NCBI RefSeq assembly: GCF_016403105.1
Contig: NZ_CP046155.1
Coordinates: forward strand, 4,149,501 to 4,213,500
Source of the DNA: Leptolyngbya sp. BL0902
GTDB taxonomy: Bacteria; Cyanobacteriota; Cyanobacteriia; Phormidesmidales; Phormidesmidaceae
DNA: 64,000 nt
Direction: 5' to 3'
The stretch's first letter is position 1, and the number at the start of each line of letters is the position of its first letter. The notes beneath the pieces are model-generated. The model was given only the letters and a program-made list of their open reading frames with translations, did not search any database and was not told where the DNA came from. The position numbers were made by a program, and so were the translations under genes. Positions 9,330 to 17,436 of this stretch are shown here, piece after piece.

Positions 9330-9612
9330 ACAGCGATGGGGCTAGAGGTACTCACCCAGGCTTTAACGTCTGCCACCCCGTTTAAAAGACTATCCGCCCT
9401 GCCTGGGGAAGAGAAACTCTTCAAAGGCGAGGGCGGTCTAGCTGGATCTTCGGTTAAACCTGACTGCCGGGAGGAACCCTTATCAGCCAGCTTCAGAAGC
9501 TTAGTTCGCTAGGCGAACACTGAGTCTTAGAGAACGGCCCCGGCGCACAGCCGGCTATCGTTAACCTGAAGACCCATACGTTTACTACTCTCTTGCATGG
9601 GCATCACCTCCT
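9330..9612 (-). ncRNA. candidate structured leader or small RNA upstream of the PCD gene
   Basis: Read on the minus strand, this stretch starts with AGGAGGTGAT, a ten-base complement to the usual 3' end of 16S rRNA, and contains several hairpins. They are GTTCGC/GCGAAC (9504-9518), AGCTTC/GAAGCT (9489-9501) and a nested hairpin with CCGCCCT/AGGGCGG (9394-9436) enclosing GAAGAG/CTCTTC (9408-9422). In addition CCCAT pairs with ATGGG between about 9570 and 9600. Such density of stems outside a coding region suggests a functional RNA. No known riboswitch, tmRNA, RNase P or SRP RNA core is present. Direction is inferred from the Shine-Dalgarno and the gene downstream. Confidence 0.4.
9527..9598 (-). 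CDS. possible 23-residue leader peptide
   Basis: A short ORF, MQESSKRMGLQVNDSRLCAG plus three residues, starts at an ATG eight bases after AGGAGG (9607-9612). It ends inside the structured region ahead of the PCD gene. The ribosome-binding site is far better than those of most genes here, which argues for translation. The peptide has no run of one amino acid as in classic attenuators and no membrane segment. It may be a regulatory upstream ORF, or the site may be a coincidence within an RNA gene. Confidence 0.35.
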   Translation of the reverse strand: MQESSKRMGLQVNDSRLCAGAVL

Positions 9613-9761
9613 GAAGGACTAAAGGGTACAATCTCAAGGGTTCTCCTGCTGGACTTGTCAGCATTAGTGGTTAAGGTAGCACAGTCTTTTTGTCTGTGGT
9701 AGAACTTTACCCGTTGTTACGTAAAAAATTAGTCCCAAACCTCATCTATCTTGAAATCAGG

Positions 9762-9866
9762 CTTGGCCCTCACCCCCAGCCCCTCTCCCACGGGGAGAGG
9801 GGAGCTAGAGGGATACTTCAAAGTCCCTCTCCCAATTTGGGAGAGGGATTTAGGGTGAGGGCCAAG
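9762..9866. repeat. palindromic repeat, family A, copy 1
   Basis: A 105-base element bounded by inverted ends CTTGGCCCTCACC and GGGTGAGGGCCAAG. Two inner hairpins are CCCCTCTCCC/GGGAGAGGGG and CCCTCTCCCAA/TTGGGAGAGGG. Relatives lie at 15210-15285 (decayed), 51759-51857, 59427-59557 and 60567-60668, the last two inside a coding region. It carries no gene. It looks like a non-autonomous REP or MITE-type element. Confidence 0.85.
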
Positions 9867-9894
9867 ACAACGCATTTCACCATGGACTTTGTTT

Positions 9895-10764
9895 ATGCCC
9901 TCCGATTTACCCCTTTCTCTGCCCGCCATTCTGCTCGATCCCCCCCTGCAAAGCTGGCTGCAAGAGGACATTGGCCGAGGCGATTGGTCTACGGCGGGCC
10001 TAGGGGACTTGGCGCGGCGACCGGGGGAGGCGATCTGGGTGGCCAAGGCTCCGGGGATCATCGCTGGGTTGCCCGTGGCGGCGCGGGTGTTTCACTTGCT
10101 GGATCCAGCGTCGAGGTTTGATCCCCAAGTGGCCGAGGGCACATTCTGTGAACCGGGAACCGTGGTGGCCAAGCTGCGGGGATCGCTGGGCACCCTGCTG
10201 ATGGGGGAACGGGTGGCGCTGAACTTGGCCATGCGACTGAGCGGCATTGCCACGGCCACGCGGCAGTATGTGGAGGCGCTGGCGGACTCTCCCACCCAGT
10301 TTGTGGATACCCGCAAAACCACCCCCGGATTGCGCCTGCTCGAAAAGTACGCCACCCGTGTGGGCGGAGCCTGCAACCATCGCCTGGGGCTGGATGATGC
10401 GGTGATGATCAAAGACAACCACATCGCCGCTGCTGGGGGCATTCGGGCGGCGGTGGAACAGGTGCGAAAAGCGATTCCCTACACCCTCAATATCGAAGTG
10501 GAGACCTCAGATTTAGATCAGGTCAACGAAGCCCTGGATTGCGGAGTAGACATCATCATGCTCGACAATATGCCGCCCGATTTGATGGCCGTGGCGGTGC
10601 AGATGATTCGGCAGGCCAACCCCCGCATTAGGATCGAAGCCTCCGGCAACGTCACCCTCGATACCCTGCGCCCCATCGCCGAGACGGGGGTGGATTTTAT
10701 CTCCAGCAGCGCCCCCATCACCCGCGCCCCCTGGCTAGACCTCAGTATGCGGATGGTAGAGTAG
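9895..10764 (+). CDS. nadC: nicotinate-nucleotide diphosphorylase (carboxylating)
   Basis: A quinolinate phosphoribosyltransferase of 289 residues, making nicotinate mononucleotide from quinolinate and PRPP in de novo NAD synthesis. Family blocks are ERVALNLAMRLSGIAT near residue 105, VDTRKTTPGLR near residue 139, GGACNHRLGLDDAVMIKDNH near residue 157 and the C-terminal IEASGNV plus VDFISSSA. An in-frame TTG at 9889 precedes the ATG at 9895; the ATG is preferred. The 3' end overlaps the convergent GGDEF gene by 30 bases. The other NAD genes are not in the window. Confidence 0.95.
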   Translation: MPSDLPLSLPAILLDPPLQSWLQEDIGRGDWSTAGLGDLARRPGEAIWVAKAPGIIAGLPVAARVFHLLDPASRFDPQVAEGTFCEPGTVVAKLRGSLGTLLMGERVALNLAMRLSGIATATRQYVEALADSPTQFVDTRKTTPGLRLLEKYATRVGGACNHRLGLDDAVMIKDNHIAAAGGIRAAVEQVRKAIPYTLNIEVETSDLDQVNEALDCGVDIIMLDNMPPDLMAVAVQMIRQANPRIRIEASGNVTLDTLRPIAETGVDFISSSAPITRAPWLDLSMRMVE

Positions 10765-11664
10765 GTCGCTAGAGTCAGCCTCCTCAGCCAATCCCCCATC
10801 CGCCGTTGCCTGCTCAGGATCCAGACTCTCGCCGGACATGATGCGGTTGCGCCCCTCCTGCTTGGCCCGGTAAAGCTGCCGATCCGTGGACGCCACCAGC
10901 CGATGGGATGCCTGACCAGCCTGCGGCACCACACTCACCACCCCCAGGCTGAGGGTGATGTAGTGGCTCACTTGGGAACTGGCGTGGGGAAGCTGAAGCT
11001 GGGCCACAGCGGCCTGCATTTGGTTAGCCAGGGCGAGGGCACCGGACAAATCCGTGTCTGGCAAAATGACGGCAAATTCCTCCCCGCCATAGCGGCTGAC
11101 CAAATCCGTGGGGCGATTGACGCTATTTTGCAGGGCTTGGGCCACGTAGGTGAGACAGCTATCGCCGAGGAGATGGCCGTAGGTGTCGTTGTATTGTTTG
11201 AAATAGTCAATGTCGGCCAAAATGAGCGAAATGGGGGACTGTTGATCGGTCATCAATGGCCACTGTTCCGCCAAATATTCATCAAAACGGCGGCGATTCG
11301 GAATTTGGGTGAGGCTATCTACCCCGGCAATATGATTCGCTTCTTGAACTTTGGCGTGCCATTGATCATGAATAGCATCCCCATGTTCGCGCAGGGTGTC
11401 GAGGATGATTTCTAAATCAACATTGCGCTGGGAAATAGCGGCCACTAACATTTGCAGACGAGCTTCGGCCTGCTTTCTTTCTCGAATTTCAAGCTGGAGT
11501 CTTTTATTGGCCGTTTGGAGTTCCGCCTCAATGAAACTGCCGTGATCGGCCATAATTTGAATCACAACTTCTAAATCACGAAGCTGATCCTTCAGCTGAT
11601 TATTCTCTGCCTGCAAAGTTTTGATTTGTTGCTCAAAATTTGGGGATGGCGGGTCGCTCGGCAT
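10735..11664 (-). CDS. diguanylate cyclase with N-terminal coiled coil (GGEEF)
   Basis: A 309-residue GGDEF protein with no membrane helix. Residues 10-80 are heptad-like (KTLQAENNQLKDQLRDLE), and the cyclase domain runs from about 130 to 295. The active loop RYGGEEFAVILP is intact. RPTD sits five residues before it, matching the RxxD product-inhibition site, so an active feedback-regulated c-di-GMP synthase is expected. An in-frame TTG at 11772 would add 36 Ser/Pro-rich residues; the ATG at 11664 is preferred although neither has a clear Shine-Dalgarno. It is divergent from the PP2C partner-switch operon, which suggests a link like SiaD in SiaABCD. Confidence 0.88.
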   Translation of the reverse strand: MPSDPPSPNFEQQIKTLQAENNQLKDQLRDLEVVIQIMADHGSFIEAELQTANKRLQLEIRERKQAEARLQMLVAAISQRNVDLEIILDTLREHGDAIHDQWHAKVQEANHIAGVDSLTQIPNRRRFDEYLAEQWPLMTDQQSPISLILADIDYFKQYNDTYGHLLGDSCLTYVAQALQNSVNRPTDLVSRYGGEEFAVILPDTDLSGALALANQMQAAVAQLQLPHASSQVSHYITLSLGVVSVVPQAGQASHRLVASTDRQLYRAKQEGRNRIMSGESLDPEQATADGGLAEEADSSDLLYHPHTEV

Positions 11665-11956
11665 GGCAGGGGAAGGGGAAAGACGCAGGGACAGAGAGGA
11701 GCGGTGGGCCGGGGAGGTATTATCGCTCTGACAGGGACGGGGCGCATGGGTGCTGAATCTCCCCACGGACAAAGTGAGACTCCAAAGCCTGAGAGTCTTT
11801 ACTTTAGGCTGGCTACAACCGGGGGCTATGCAGTCATTTTAGTCGGAAAAATGCCGTAGGATGGCAGTATAGGTCACACTCTTAGTCTGAGTAATGGCTG
11901 AATAGCACGTCCCCCCGACGCGATGCCCCTCCACCCCTGACCCGTTACCCCAATCG

Positions 11957-14086
11957 ATGGCCTCCACCTTCCAACCAAGCCGCAGGATTTCTCTGCGATC
12001 CCTGCTTATCGTCCCCTTTGTGCTGCAAATTGTAGGGGCTGTCGGCTTAGTGGGCTATCTCTCCTTTCGTAATGGCAACCGCGCCGTTAATGATGTGGCG
12101 GCCCAACTACGGAATGAACTCACCGCCCGCATTGATCAACAACTGCGGGACTACATCGAAATTCCCTTTCGTATCAACCAAATCAACGCAGCCTCCTTTG
12201 GGCGTGGGGAGATTGTGCTCACACAGTTGGAAGATGCCTACCCGTTTTGGCAACAATCTAAGACCTTTCCAACGACCAATTTAATCTACTGCGGTGGCGA
12301 GGCCGATGGCGCTTTTTTGAGCGTAGGCCGCGACAACAACCTAGAGATCCGACTGCTGTACAGCAACCCTGCTACAGACCTGCTCTTGCAATACCGAGAA
12401 CTGGATGCGGAAGGCAACATTGGAGCACTCACCCAGGTGGGTCAAAGCCCCTACGATCCCCGCCTGCGCCCCTGGTATGAAGCAGCCGAAGCCGCCGGAG
12501 TGGCCACTTGGAGCGAAATTTATCTAGATTTTGATGCCCAAGTACCTGTGGTGACGGCTAGTCAGCCTGTTTATGACGCAACGGGTGCCTTGAAAGGCGT
12601 GTGTGCCACAGACTTTTTGCTGTCTGTGGAGATGGATGAATTTCTAGGACAGTTGCAGATTGGCCGGTCGGGGGAAGTGTTTGTGATGGAGCGGTCGGGG
12701 CGACTGGTATCTAGCTCCACCGCCGATGAAGAAGGTCTGATTCGGGGCGAGGGGGATGCCATCGAGCGCATTGCCGCCACCGAGAGCCAAAACCCCCTAG
12801 TTCGTAGCACGGCCCAATATTTGCTAGATCGATTCGGCGACCTTAACGCGATTCAGGCAGCCCAGCAGCTCAGCTTTGTGCTGGATGGGCAGCGAGAGCT
12901 AGTGCAAGTGTCGCCCTTTCAAGATGATCGGGGTCTAGATTGGCTGATTGTGGTGGCGGTGCCCGAAAGTGATTTCATGGCCCAAATTAATGCCAATACT
13001 CGCAATACCATTCTCCTAAGTTTAGGGGCGCTAGGGCTGGCGACTGCCCTAGGATTGTTGACCGCCACTCGCATTGCAAAACCTATTTTGCAAATCAATC
13101 AAGCCTCCCAAGCCATTGCCGATGGCCAACTCGATCAACACATTCCGGCCCAAAATATCGGTGAACTGGATGGCCTAGCCCAATCCTTCAACGGCATGGC
13201 CCAGCAGTTGCAGCAAGCGTTTCACGCCCTAGAGGCGGCCAATCGAGATTTGGAAAAGCGAGTTGAAGAACGCACTGCTGAATTGCAAGCCGCCAATGAT
13301 AAGATTCTTTCCCTAAATCAACAATTGCAGTCTGAAAATCTGCGCATGAGCGCAGAACTAGCCGTAGCTAAGCAAATTCAGCAAATGATTTTGCCTCGGC
13401 AAGAAGAACTATCTCAGCTCGAGGAATTAGATATTGCTGGATTTATGCAATCTGCCGATGAAGTAGGTGGTGATTACTACGATGTCTTGCGCCATAATGG
13501 AAAAATTAAAATCGGCATTGGTGATGTGACTGGTCACGGACTAGAGAGCGGCCTCGTGATGCTAATGACGCAAACGGCTGTTCGCACGCTGCAAACCCAC
13601 GACGAAACCGATCCTGTGAAGTTTCTGGATACTTTAAATCGCACTATTTATGACAATATCCAGCGGATGAATTCAACTAAAAACCTCACGCTTATGCTGC
13701 TAGATTATGCAGAGGGCCATTTGCAGCTAAGTGGCCAGCATGAAGAGGTTATTGTGGTTAAGGCTGACGGTGATACTCAGCAAATTGATACCTTTGACCT
13801 TGGCTTTCCCCTTGCTCTAGAAAACGATATCCGACCCTTTATTCAGCCCCTACAGCTTCAGCTAGACTCAGGAGATATCGTGGTTCTTTATACCGATGGT
13901 CTGACAGAAGCTATCAATGCCCAAAAACAGCAGTATGGACTAGAGAGATTAAAAAATATGATTCAGAAGCATCGCCAGCAGTCTGCCACTGACATTCGAC
14001 ATGCCATCATTGCTGATGTGCAAGACTATATTGGAGAAGAACCACTACGCGATGACTTAACCCTTGTTGTGCTCAAACAAAAATAA
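11957..14086 (+). CDS. membrane-bound PP2C/SpoIIE-type phosphatase with sensor and HAMP domains
   Basis: A 709-residue sensor phosphatase. A membrane helix near residues 15-37 is followed by a large extracytoplasmic region typical of dCache sensors (40-340). A second helix lies near 345-370, then HAMP (370-425), a coiled coil ending in KRVEERTAELQAAN, and a SpoIIE/PP2C domain (about 490-708). Metal-binding blocks DEVGGDYYDV and GDVTGHGLESGL are present. It is expected to dephosphorylate a STAS antagonist in response to an outside signal, as IcfG, RsbU or SiaA do. The kinase and STAS genes follow directly, so the three probably form one operon. Confidence 0.92.
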   Translation: MASTFQPSRRISLRSLLIVPFVLQIVGAVGLVGYLSFRNGNRAVNDVAAQLRNELTARIDQQLRDYIEIPFRINQINAASFGRGEIVLTQLEDAYPFWQQSKTFPTTNLIYCGGEADGAFLSVGRDNNLEIRLLYSNPATDLLLQYRELDAEGNIGALTQVGQSPYDPRLRPWYEAAEAAGVATWSEIYLDFDAQVPVVTASQPVYDATGALKGVCATDFLLSVEMDEFLGQLQIGRSGEVFVMERSGRLVSSSTADEEGLIRGEGDAIERIAATESQNPLVRSTAQYLLDRFGDLNAIQAAQQLSFVLDGQRELVQVSPFQDDRGLDWLIVVAVPESDFMAQINANTRNTILLSLGALGLATALGLLTATRIAKPILQINQASQAIADGQLDQHIPAQNIGELDGLAQSFNGMAQQLQQAFHALEAANRDLEKRVEERTAELQAANDKILSLNQQLQSENLRMSAELAVAKQIQQMILPRQEELSQLEELDIAGFMQSADEVGGDYYDVLRHNGKIKIGIGDVTGHGLESGLVMLMTQTAVRTLQTHDETDPVKFLDTLNRTIYDNIQRMNSTKNLTLMLLDYAEGHLQLSGQHEEVIVVKADGDTQQIDTFDLGFPLALENDIRPFIQPLQLQLDSGDIVVLYTDGLTEAINAQKQQYGLERLKNMIQKHRQQSATDIRHAIIADVQDYIGEEPLRDDLTLVVLKQK

Positions 14087-14108
14087 TCCATCTCTGGTAC
14101 CCCCCCCC

Positions 14109-14699
14109 ATGAGTCACGTACTAACGGCCCAAACCTTTGGCGATTTTCAAGATGAAGCCATTGTCAGTCGCGAATATTTAACTATTGTTTTTTCGCCTAG
14201 TTCCTTACCTCTGAGAGAGCGCTGGCGCACTAATCGGCTGTCGGCTAACTTTCTGGCAGACTACTTTTCAACGTTTTTCCCTGGAGAGGGACAGCCCGCT
14301 GGTATGAATGATCCAAAGTCAGAACTCATGGGAATAATTACTTTCATCGCCAATGAGCTTTTAGAAAACGCGATGAAATTTAGTGATGTTGCTGCCACAG
14401 AGGCTGTTATGTTAACTCTGCAACTCTACCCTAACCGACTTGTCTTCCTAACTAAAAATCAAGTGAGCGAAGCAACCAAAAGTCAGTTTTTATCCTTTAT
14501 TCAAAATCTAATTATCTCCGATCCTTCAGAACTCTACATCCAACATATTGAACAACAGGCGATGGATGAAGCTTCTACCAGTTCTGGGCTTGGAATTCTC
14601 ACTATTGTGAATGACTATGCTGCCCGGATAGGGTGGCGTTTTGAACCTGTTGAGGGGGCTGGGACTAGCGTCACAACAAAAGTGCAGCTTGAAATTTAG
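14109..14699 (+). CDS. GHKL-type kinase of a partner-switching module (SiaB/Slr1861-like)
   Basis: A 196-residue protein with the block NELLENAMKFS, the N-box of GHKL ATPases, and SGLGILTIVNDYAARIGW near the C-terminus in place of the glycine-rich boxes. It resembles the cyanobacterial Slr1861 and the SiaB/DUF6272 group, which phosphorylate a STAS antagonist. The start at ATG 14109 leaves 22 bases after the phosphatase; an in-frame TTG at 14064 would overlap it. Context, between a PP2C phosphatase and a STAS protein, supports the role. The C-terminal G boxes are weak, so kinase activity is inferred. Confidence 0.82.
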   Translation: MSHVLTAQTFGDFQDEAIVSREYLTIVFSPSSLPLRERWRTNRLSANFLADYFSTFFPGEGQPAGMNDPKSELMGIITFIANELLENAMKFSDVAATEAVMLTLQLYPNRLVFLTKNQVSEATKSQFLSFIQNLIISDPSELYIQHIEQQAMDEASTSSGLGILTIVNDYAARIGWRFEPVEGAGTSVTTKVQLEI

Positions 14700-14758
14700 C
14701 CTGCCCACTCTGCTAGATACTGCTGCTGACTATTAAATAGATAACGATTAACAAACCT

Positions 14759-15124
14759 ATGGAAGCCCAAGCGAAAAATCAGGACATTCAAGGCGATGAA
14801 TATAATGTTCGCTACGATGCTGCAACCTCAACGGTATTTTTTGAGGGTTCCCTCAGCCTGCCTGGGCTCGAAGACTTTACTCCGGTGATCAATCTACTCA
14901 ATGCAGTGCTGGATAGTGCACCACCAAGACTTATCTTAAATCTCCGACAACTTGAATTTCTCAACAGCTCTGGAATTAGTATTCTCTCTCGTTTTGTGAT
15001 TAAAGCCCGTGGCCAGTCTGAAACGACACTGATGCTCCATGGCTCGGAGACTATTATTTGGCAAAAGCGATCTTTGAGAAATCTTCAACGGCTCATGCCT
15101 TCTATAGAACTGGAGTGGGTCTAG
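14759..15124 (+). CDS. STAS-like anti-sigma-factor antagonist
   Basis: A 121-residue single-domain protein with the pattern LILNLRQLEFLNSSGISIL near residue 60. In SpoIIAA-type proteins the Ser in the N/D-S-S-G motif is the phosphorylation site, here one of the two Ser before Gly. It is the expected shared substrate of the upstream phosphatase and kinase. The sequence around LEDFTPVINLLN also recalls SiaC/DUF1987 proteins, which bind a diguanylate cyclase. The partner that it releases or activates is not shown by sequence. It is the last gene of the trio, 59 bases after the kinase. Confidence 0.85.
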   Translation: MEAQAKNQDIQGDEYNVRYDAATSTVFFEGSLSLPGLEDFTPVINLLNAVLDSAPPRLILNLRQLEFLNSSGISILSRFVIKARGQSETTLMLHGSETIIWQKRSLRNLQRLMPSIELEWV

Positions 15125-15209
15125 GCAGGTTGCGCTAGCCCCTGTCAAGGGCTTCACGCGGAATCAGATCATGATGATGCCCAGGATCGCAATCTCAATG
15201 CTAAGGTCT

Positions 15210-15285
15210 TGCTTCCCTGGGAGAGAGGAGCTAGAAGGAGTCAAAGTGCCCCTCTCCATGGAAGAGGGCTGTAGGGTGAGGCCCT
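15210..15285. repeat. palindromic repeat, family A, decayed copy
   Basis: The sequence CCCTGGGAGAGAGGAGCTAGA followed by CCCCTCTCC and ending in GTAGGGTGAGGCCC matches the outline of the family A element at 9762, but several positions are lost and the terminal inverted repeats no longer pair well. It lies in the convergent gap between the STAS gene and dprA. Confidence 0.55.
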
Positions 15286-15391
15286 AAAGGGCAGATGGAA
15301 GGCGTTTCTCACGATTGCAGTCCTAGTCCGATCCCGACCTCAGGTTAAGCCAGGTGGATAATGCCAGAGATGACTGGGCCCAATGATCGGG

Positions 15392-16579
15392 TTAACAGCG
15401 CTGATAGCGATGGCTACCGGGGGGCGTTTGGGTAACGAGGCCCTCAAGTTCCAGATGCAGCAAGCTACTGAGGATATCTCCAGTGGGCCGATTGAGGGTT
15501 TGCACCAGGTAGTCCAGGGTAATGGGGGCGGTGGTGACGGCGGCCAAGACGGTGGCGAGATCGGAGGGGAGGTCTGCTGGGGCGGCTGTGGGCACGGGTA
15601 AAACCTGGGGATTTGCGGATTTTGGGGCGGTGAGGGCGGTGGCAGATTGGGCCGAGAGCGGCGGAGCATCGAGTTGAGGAATTTGACCGAGGTCTCGGAT
15701 CAGGGTGGTGTCGTCCCAAATCATTTGGGCACCTTGGCGAATCAGGTCTAGGCACCCCAGACTGGAGGGGCTATCTAAGGAACCGGGCAGGGCGTAGACT
15801 TCGCGGCCATAGTCATTGGCAAGGCGGGCGGTGATCAAAGCACCGGAGCGCAGGGGGGCTTCAGTAACGACGGTGGCACGGCTAAGTCCGGCGATGATGC
15901 GGTTGCGGCGGGGAAAATGCGTGCGGTCGGGCGGGGTGTTGTTGGGGTGTTCGCTCAGCAGCAGCCCTTCTTTGGCAATGCGAGCTTGGAGGGCACGATT
16001 CTCCCAAGGGTAGCTATGGTCTACCCCAGTACCCAGCACGGCGATAGTCAGCCCTTTGCTGTCGAGGGCTTGGCTGTGGGCATAGCGATCAATACCACTG
16101 GCCAGCCCCGACACCACAATCACATCATGGCTGGCTAGTTGTTGCACAATGCGGCGCGTCCAGCGTTGGCCATAGGCCGATGGTTCGCGGGTGCCCACCA
16201 TGGCCACCGAGGGCATGGTTTGTACAGCCTGGGCTAGCTCGGTGCGACCTTTGTAGTAGAGCAGGGGGGGTGGGTCAGTAATTTCGTAGAGCAGGGCGGG
16301 ATAGTCTGGGTCGGCGGGAGTCCAAAAGTTGGCTCCCTGTTCCTCGTGGTGGCTCAGAACGTCATCGGGGTTCGTCCGCTGGCGATGCTCCGACATTTGT
16401 GCCGCCAGCAATAGCCCAATGCCCTCCACCTCCAGCAGGGCCGACTCTTCCGCCTGCCACGCCGTCGCCAAGCTACCAAAGTGGCTATGCAACCGCTTCA
16501 GCAATACTGGCCCCATCCCCTTGGCCTGAGCCCAGGCTACCCAGTAGGCACGTTCTGTGGTCAATGGTTCATCCCCCAT
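15392..16579 (-). CDS. dprA: DNA-processing protein DprA
   Basis: A 395-residue DprA/Smf. An N-terminal helical part (GMGPVLLKRL, YPALLYEITDPPPLLYYKG) precedes the Rossmann-like domain with VAMVGTREPSAYG near residue 130. SGLASGIDRYAHSQAL and FPRRNRIIAGLS follow, and a C-terminal winged-helix-like segment (ITLDYLVQTLNRPTGDILSS) completes it. DprA loads RecA on incoming single-stranded DNA during natural transformation, so the organism may be competent. No other competence gene is nearby. It diverges from the Hsp20-like gene. Confidence 0.95.
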   Translation of the reverse strand: MGDEPLTTERAYWVAWAQAKGMGPVLLKRLHSHFGSLATAWQAEESALLEVEGIGLLLAAQMSEHRQRTNPDDVLSHHEEQGANFWTPADPDYPALLYEITDPPPLLYYKGRTELAQAVQTMPSVAMVGTREPSAYGQRWTRRIVQQLASHDVIVVSGLASGIDRYAHSQALDSKGLTIAVLGTGVDHSYPWENRALQARIAKEGLLLSEHPNNTPPDRTHFPRRNRIIAGLSRATVVTEAPLRSGALITARLANDYGREVYALPGSLDSPSSLGCLDLIRQGAQMIWDDTTLIRDLGQIPQLDAPPLSAQSATALTAPKSANPQVLPVPTAAPADLPSDLATVLAAVTTAPITLDYLVQTLNRPTGDILSSLLHLELEGLVTQTPPGSHRYQRC

Positions 16580-16785
16580 GGTGTGCTGTTATTGTGCCCA
16601 CGCCAGGGCGGTTATACACCCCATGGTCGTGGGCTTTCCTCCCTGCCCTCCCACCACTTCAACCGCCATGATCAAAGTAAGCCACGGAGAGGACGCATCG
16701 GCCAGACGTTCCCCTCGGTTCTCCGCCAGATTGCTGATCCGTACCTTCGGGCTACCGCTGTTCCATTGCTGCCAGGGAGGACGTT

Positions 16786-17259
16786 ATGCCAAATACCCAA
16801 TGGTCATCCGTTTGGGATCTCGCCGCTGCCCAGGCGCAACTTGAGGCCATTACCACCGCCATCATGCCGCTGGCGGTGGCTTCCCCAGGACGGGCACAGG
16901 TGCCCTCTATCGAAATCCAAGAGGCGGAAGAGACAGTCATTGTCACCGCCTTCTTTCCCGGTGTAGATCCCCAGGCTGTGCAGGTACGAGCCAGCGCGAC
17001 GGGCCTCACCTTTTTGGGACAGCGCCAATCGGGCTATCGTCGGCCCCTCGGCCAGGGCCTCAGCCTCAACTACTTTCAGCACAGCGTACCCCTGCCTGCC
17101 CCTGTACACGATGGGGCCATGGAGGTTCGCTATAGCCAAGCATCCCTTATCGTTGCTTTGCCAAAACGTAAGGCCCTATGGCAGCGGGGATGGGTCATCC
17201 TAAAAAGCGCCTACCAGCGAGCTATCGCCAGGATTACGGCCATTGCAAAGAGTTTCTGA
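16786..17259 (+). CDS. Hsp20/alpha-crystallin family protein
   Basis: A 157-residue protein with an alpha-crystallin domain from about residue 40 to 127. PSIEIQEAEETVIVTAFFPGVDPQAVQV begins the domain, and LIVALPKRKA is its last strand. The usual C-terminal I-x-I anchor is absent; the tail instead is basic with an Ile/Ala-rich end. Family members are ATP-independent holdase chaperones. The 110 bases after the stop contain a hairpin followed by T residues (17369-17415) that may end this transcript. Confidence 0.82.
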   Translation: MPNTQWSSVWDLAAAQAQLEAITTAIMPLAVASPGRAQVPSIEIQEAEETVIVTAFFPGVDPQAVQVRASATGLTFLGQRQSGYRRPLGQGLSLNYFQHSVPLPAPVHDGAMEVRYSQASLIVALPKRKALWQRGWVILKSAYQRAIARITAIAKSF

Positions 17260-17368
17260 GCACATCCATTCTGCACATCCATTCTAATGTGAGCGCTTTT
17301 CTGTCTGGCTATCCTGCTGGTAATCCCTCGGATAGCCCTGTTTTTCCAGGCACCAGAGGTTAAGATAC

Positions 17369-17415
17369 GTAACGACCCATCAGTGTCGATGATACTTAGC
17401 GGGTCGTTACTTTTT
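17369..17415 (+). terminator. hairpin plus T-run between the Hsp20-like gene and desB
   Basis: A perfect ten-base stem, GTAACGACCC (17369-17378) with GGGTCGTTAC (17401-17410), is followed by TTTTT. It has the form of an intrinsic terminator on the plus strand. It lies 110 bases after the Hsp20-like gene and 22 bases before the preferred desB start, so it either ends the upstream transcript or sits in the desB leader as an attenuator. Confidence 0.65.
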
Positions 17416-17436
17416 ACGGTTAAATTCGGTACCTTC

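Larger units (their letters stand above)
9270..9894. other. long intergenic stretch between the PCD gene and nadC
   Basis: This 625-base divergent region holds a cluster of hairpins and a short ORF behind a perfect Shine-Dalgarno on the minus strand (9330-9612). A 105-base palindromic repeat at 9762-9866 ends 28 bases before nadC. A plus-strand ORF at 9690-10121 is produced only by the repeat and by nadC in another frame. No other coding region was seen. Confidence 0.65.

Noticed and set aside
9330-9612. tmRNA, RNase P RNA or SRP RNA
   Set aside because: The expected core sequences of these RNAs (tRNA-like ends, GGAAAGTCCGGGC-type core, GGAAGCA loop) are absent.
9690-10121. A 143-codon plus-strand ORF overlapping nadC
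   Set aside because: It consists of the family A repeat followed by nadC read in another frame.
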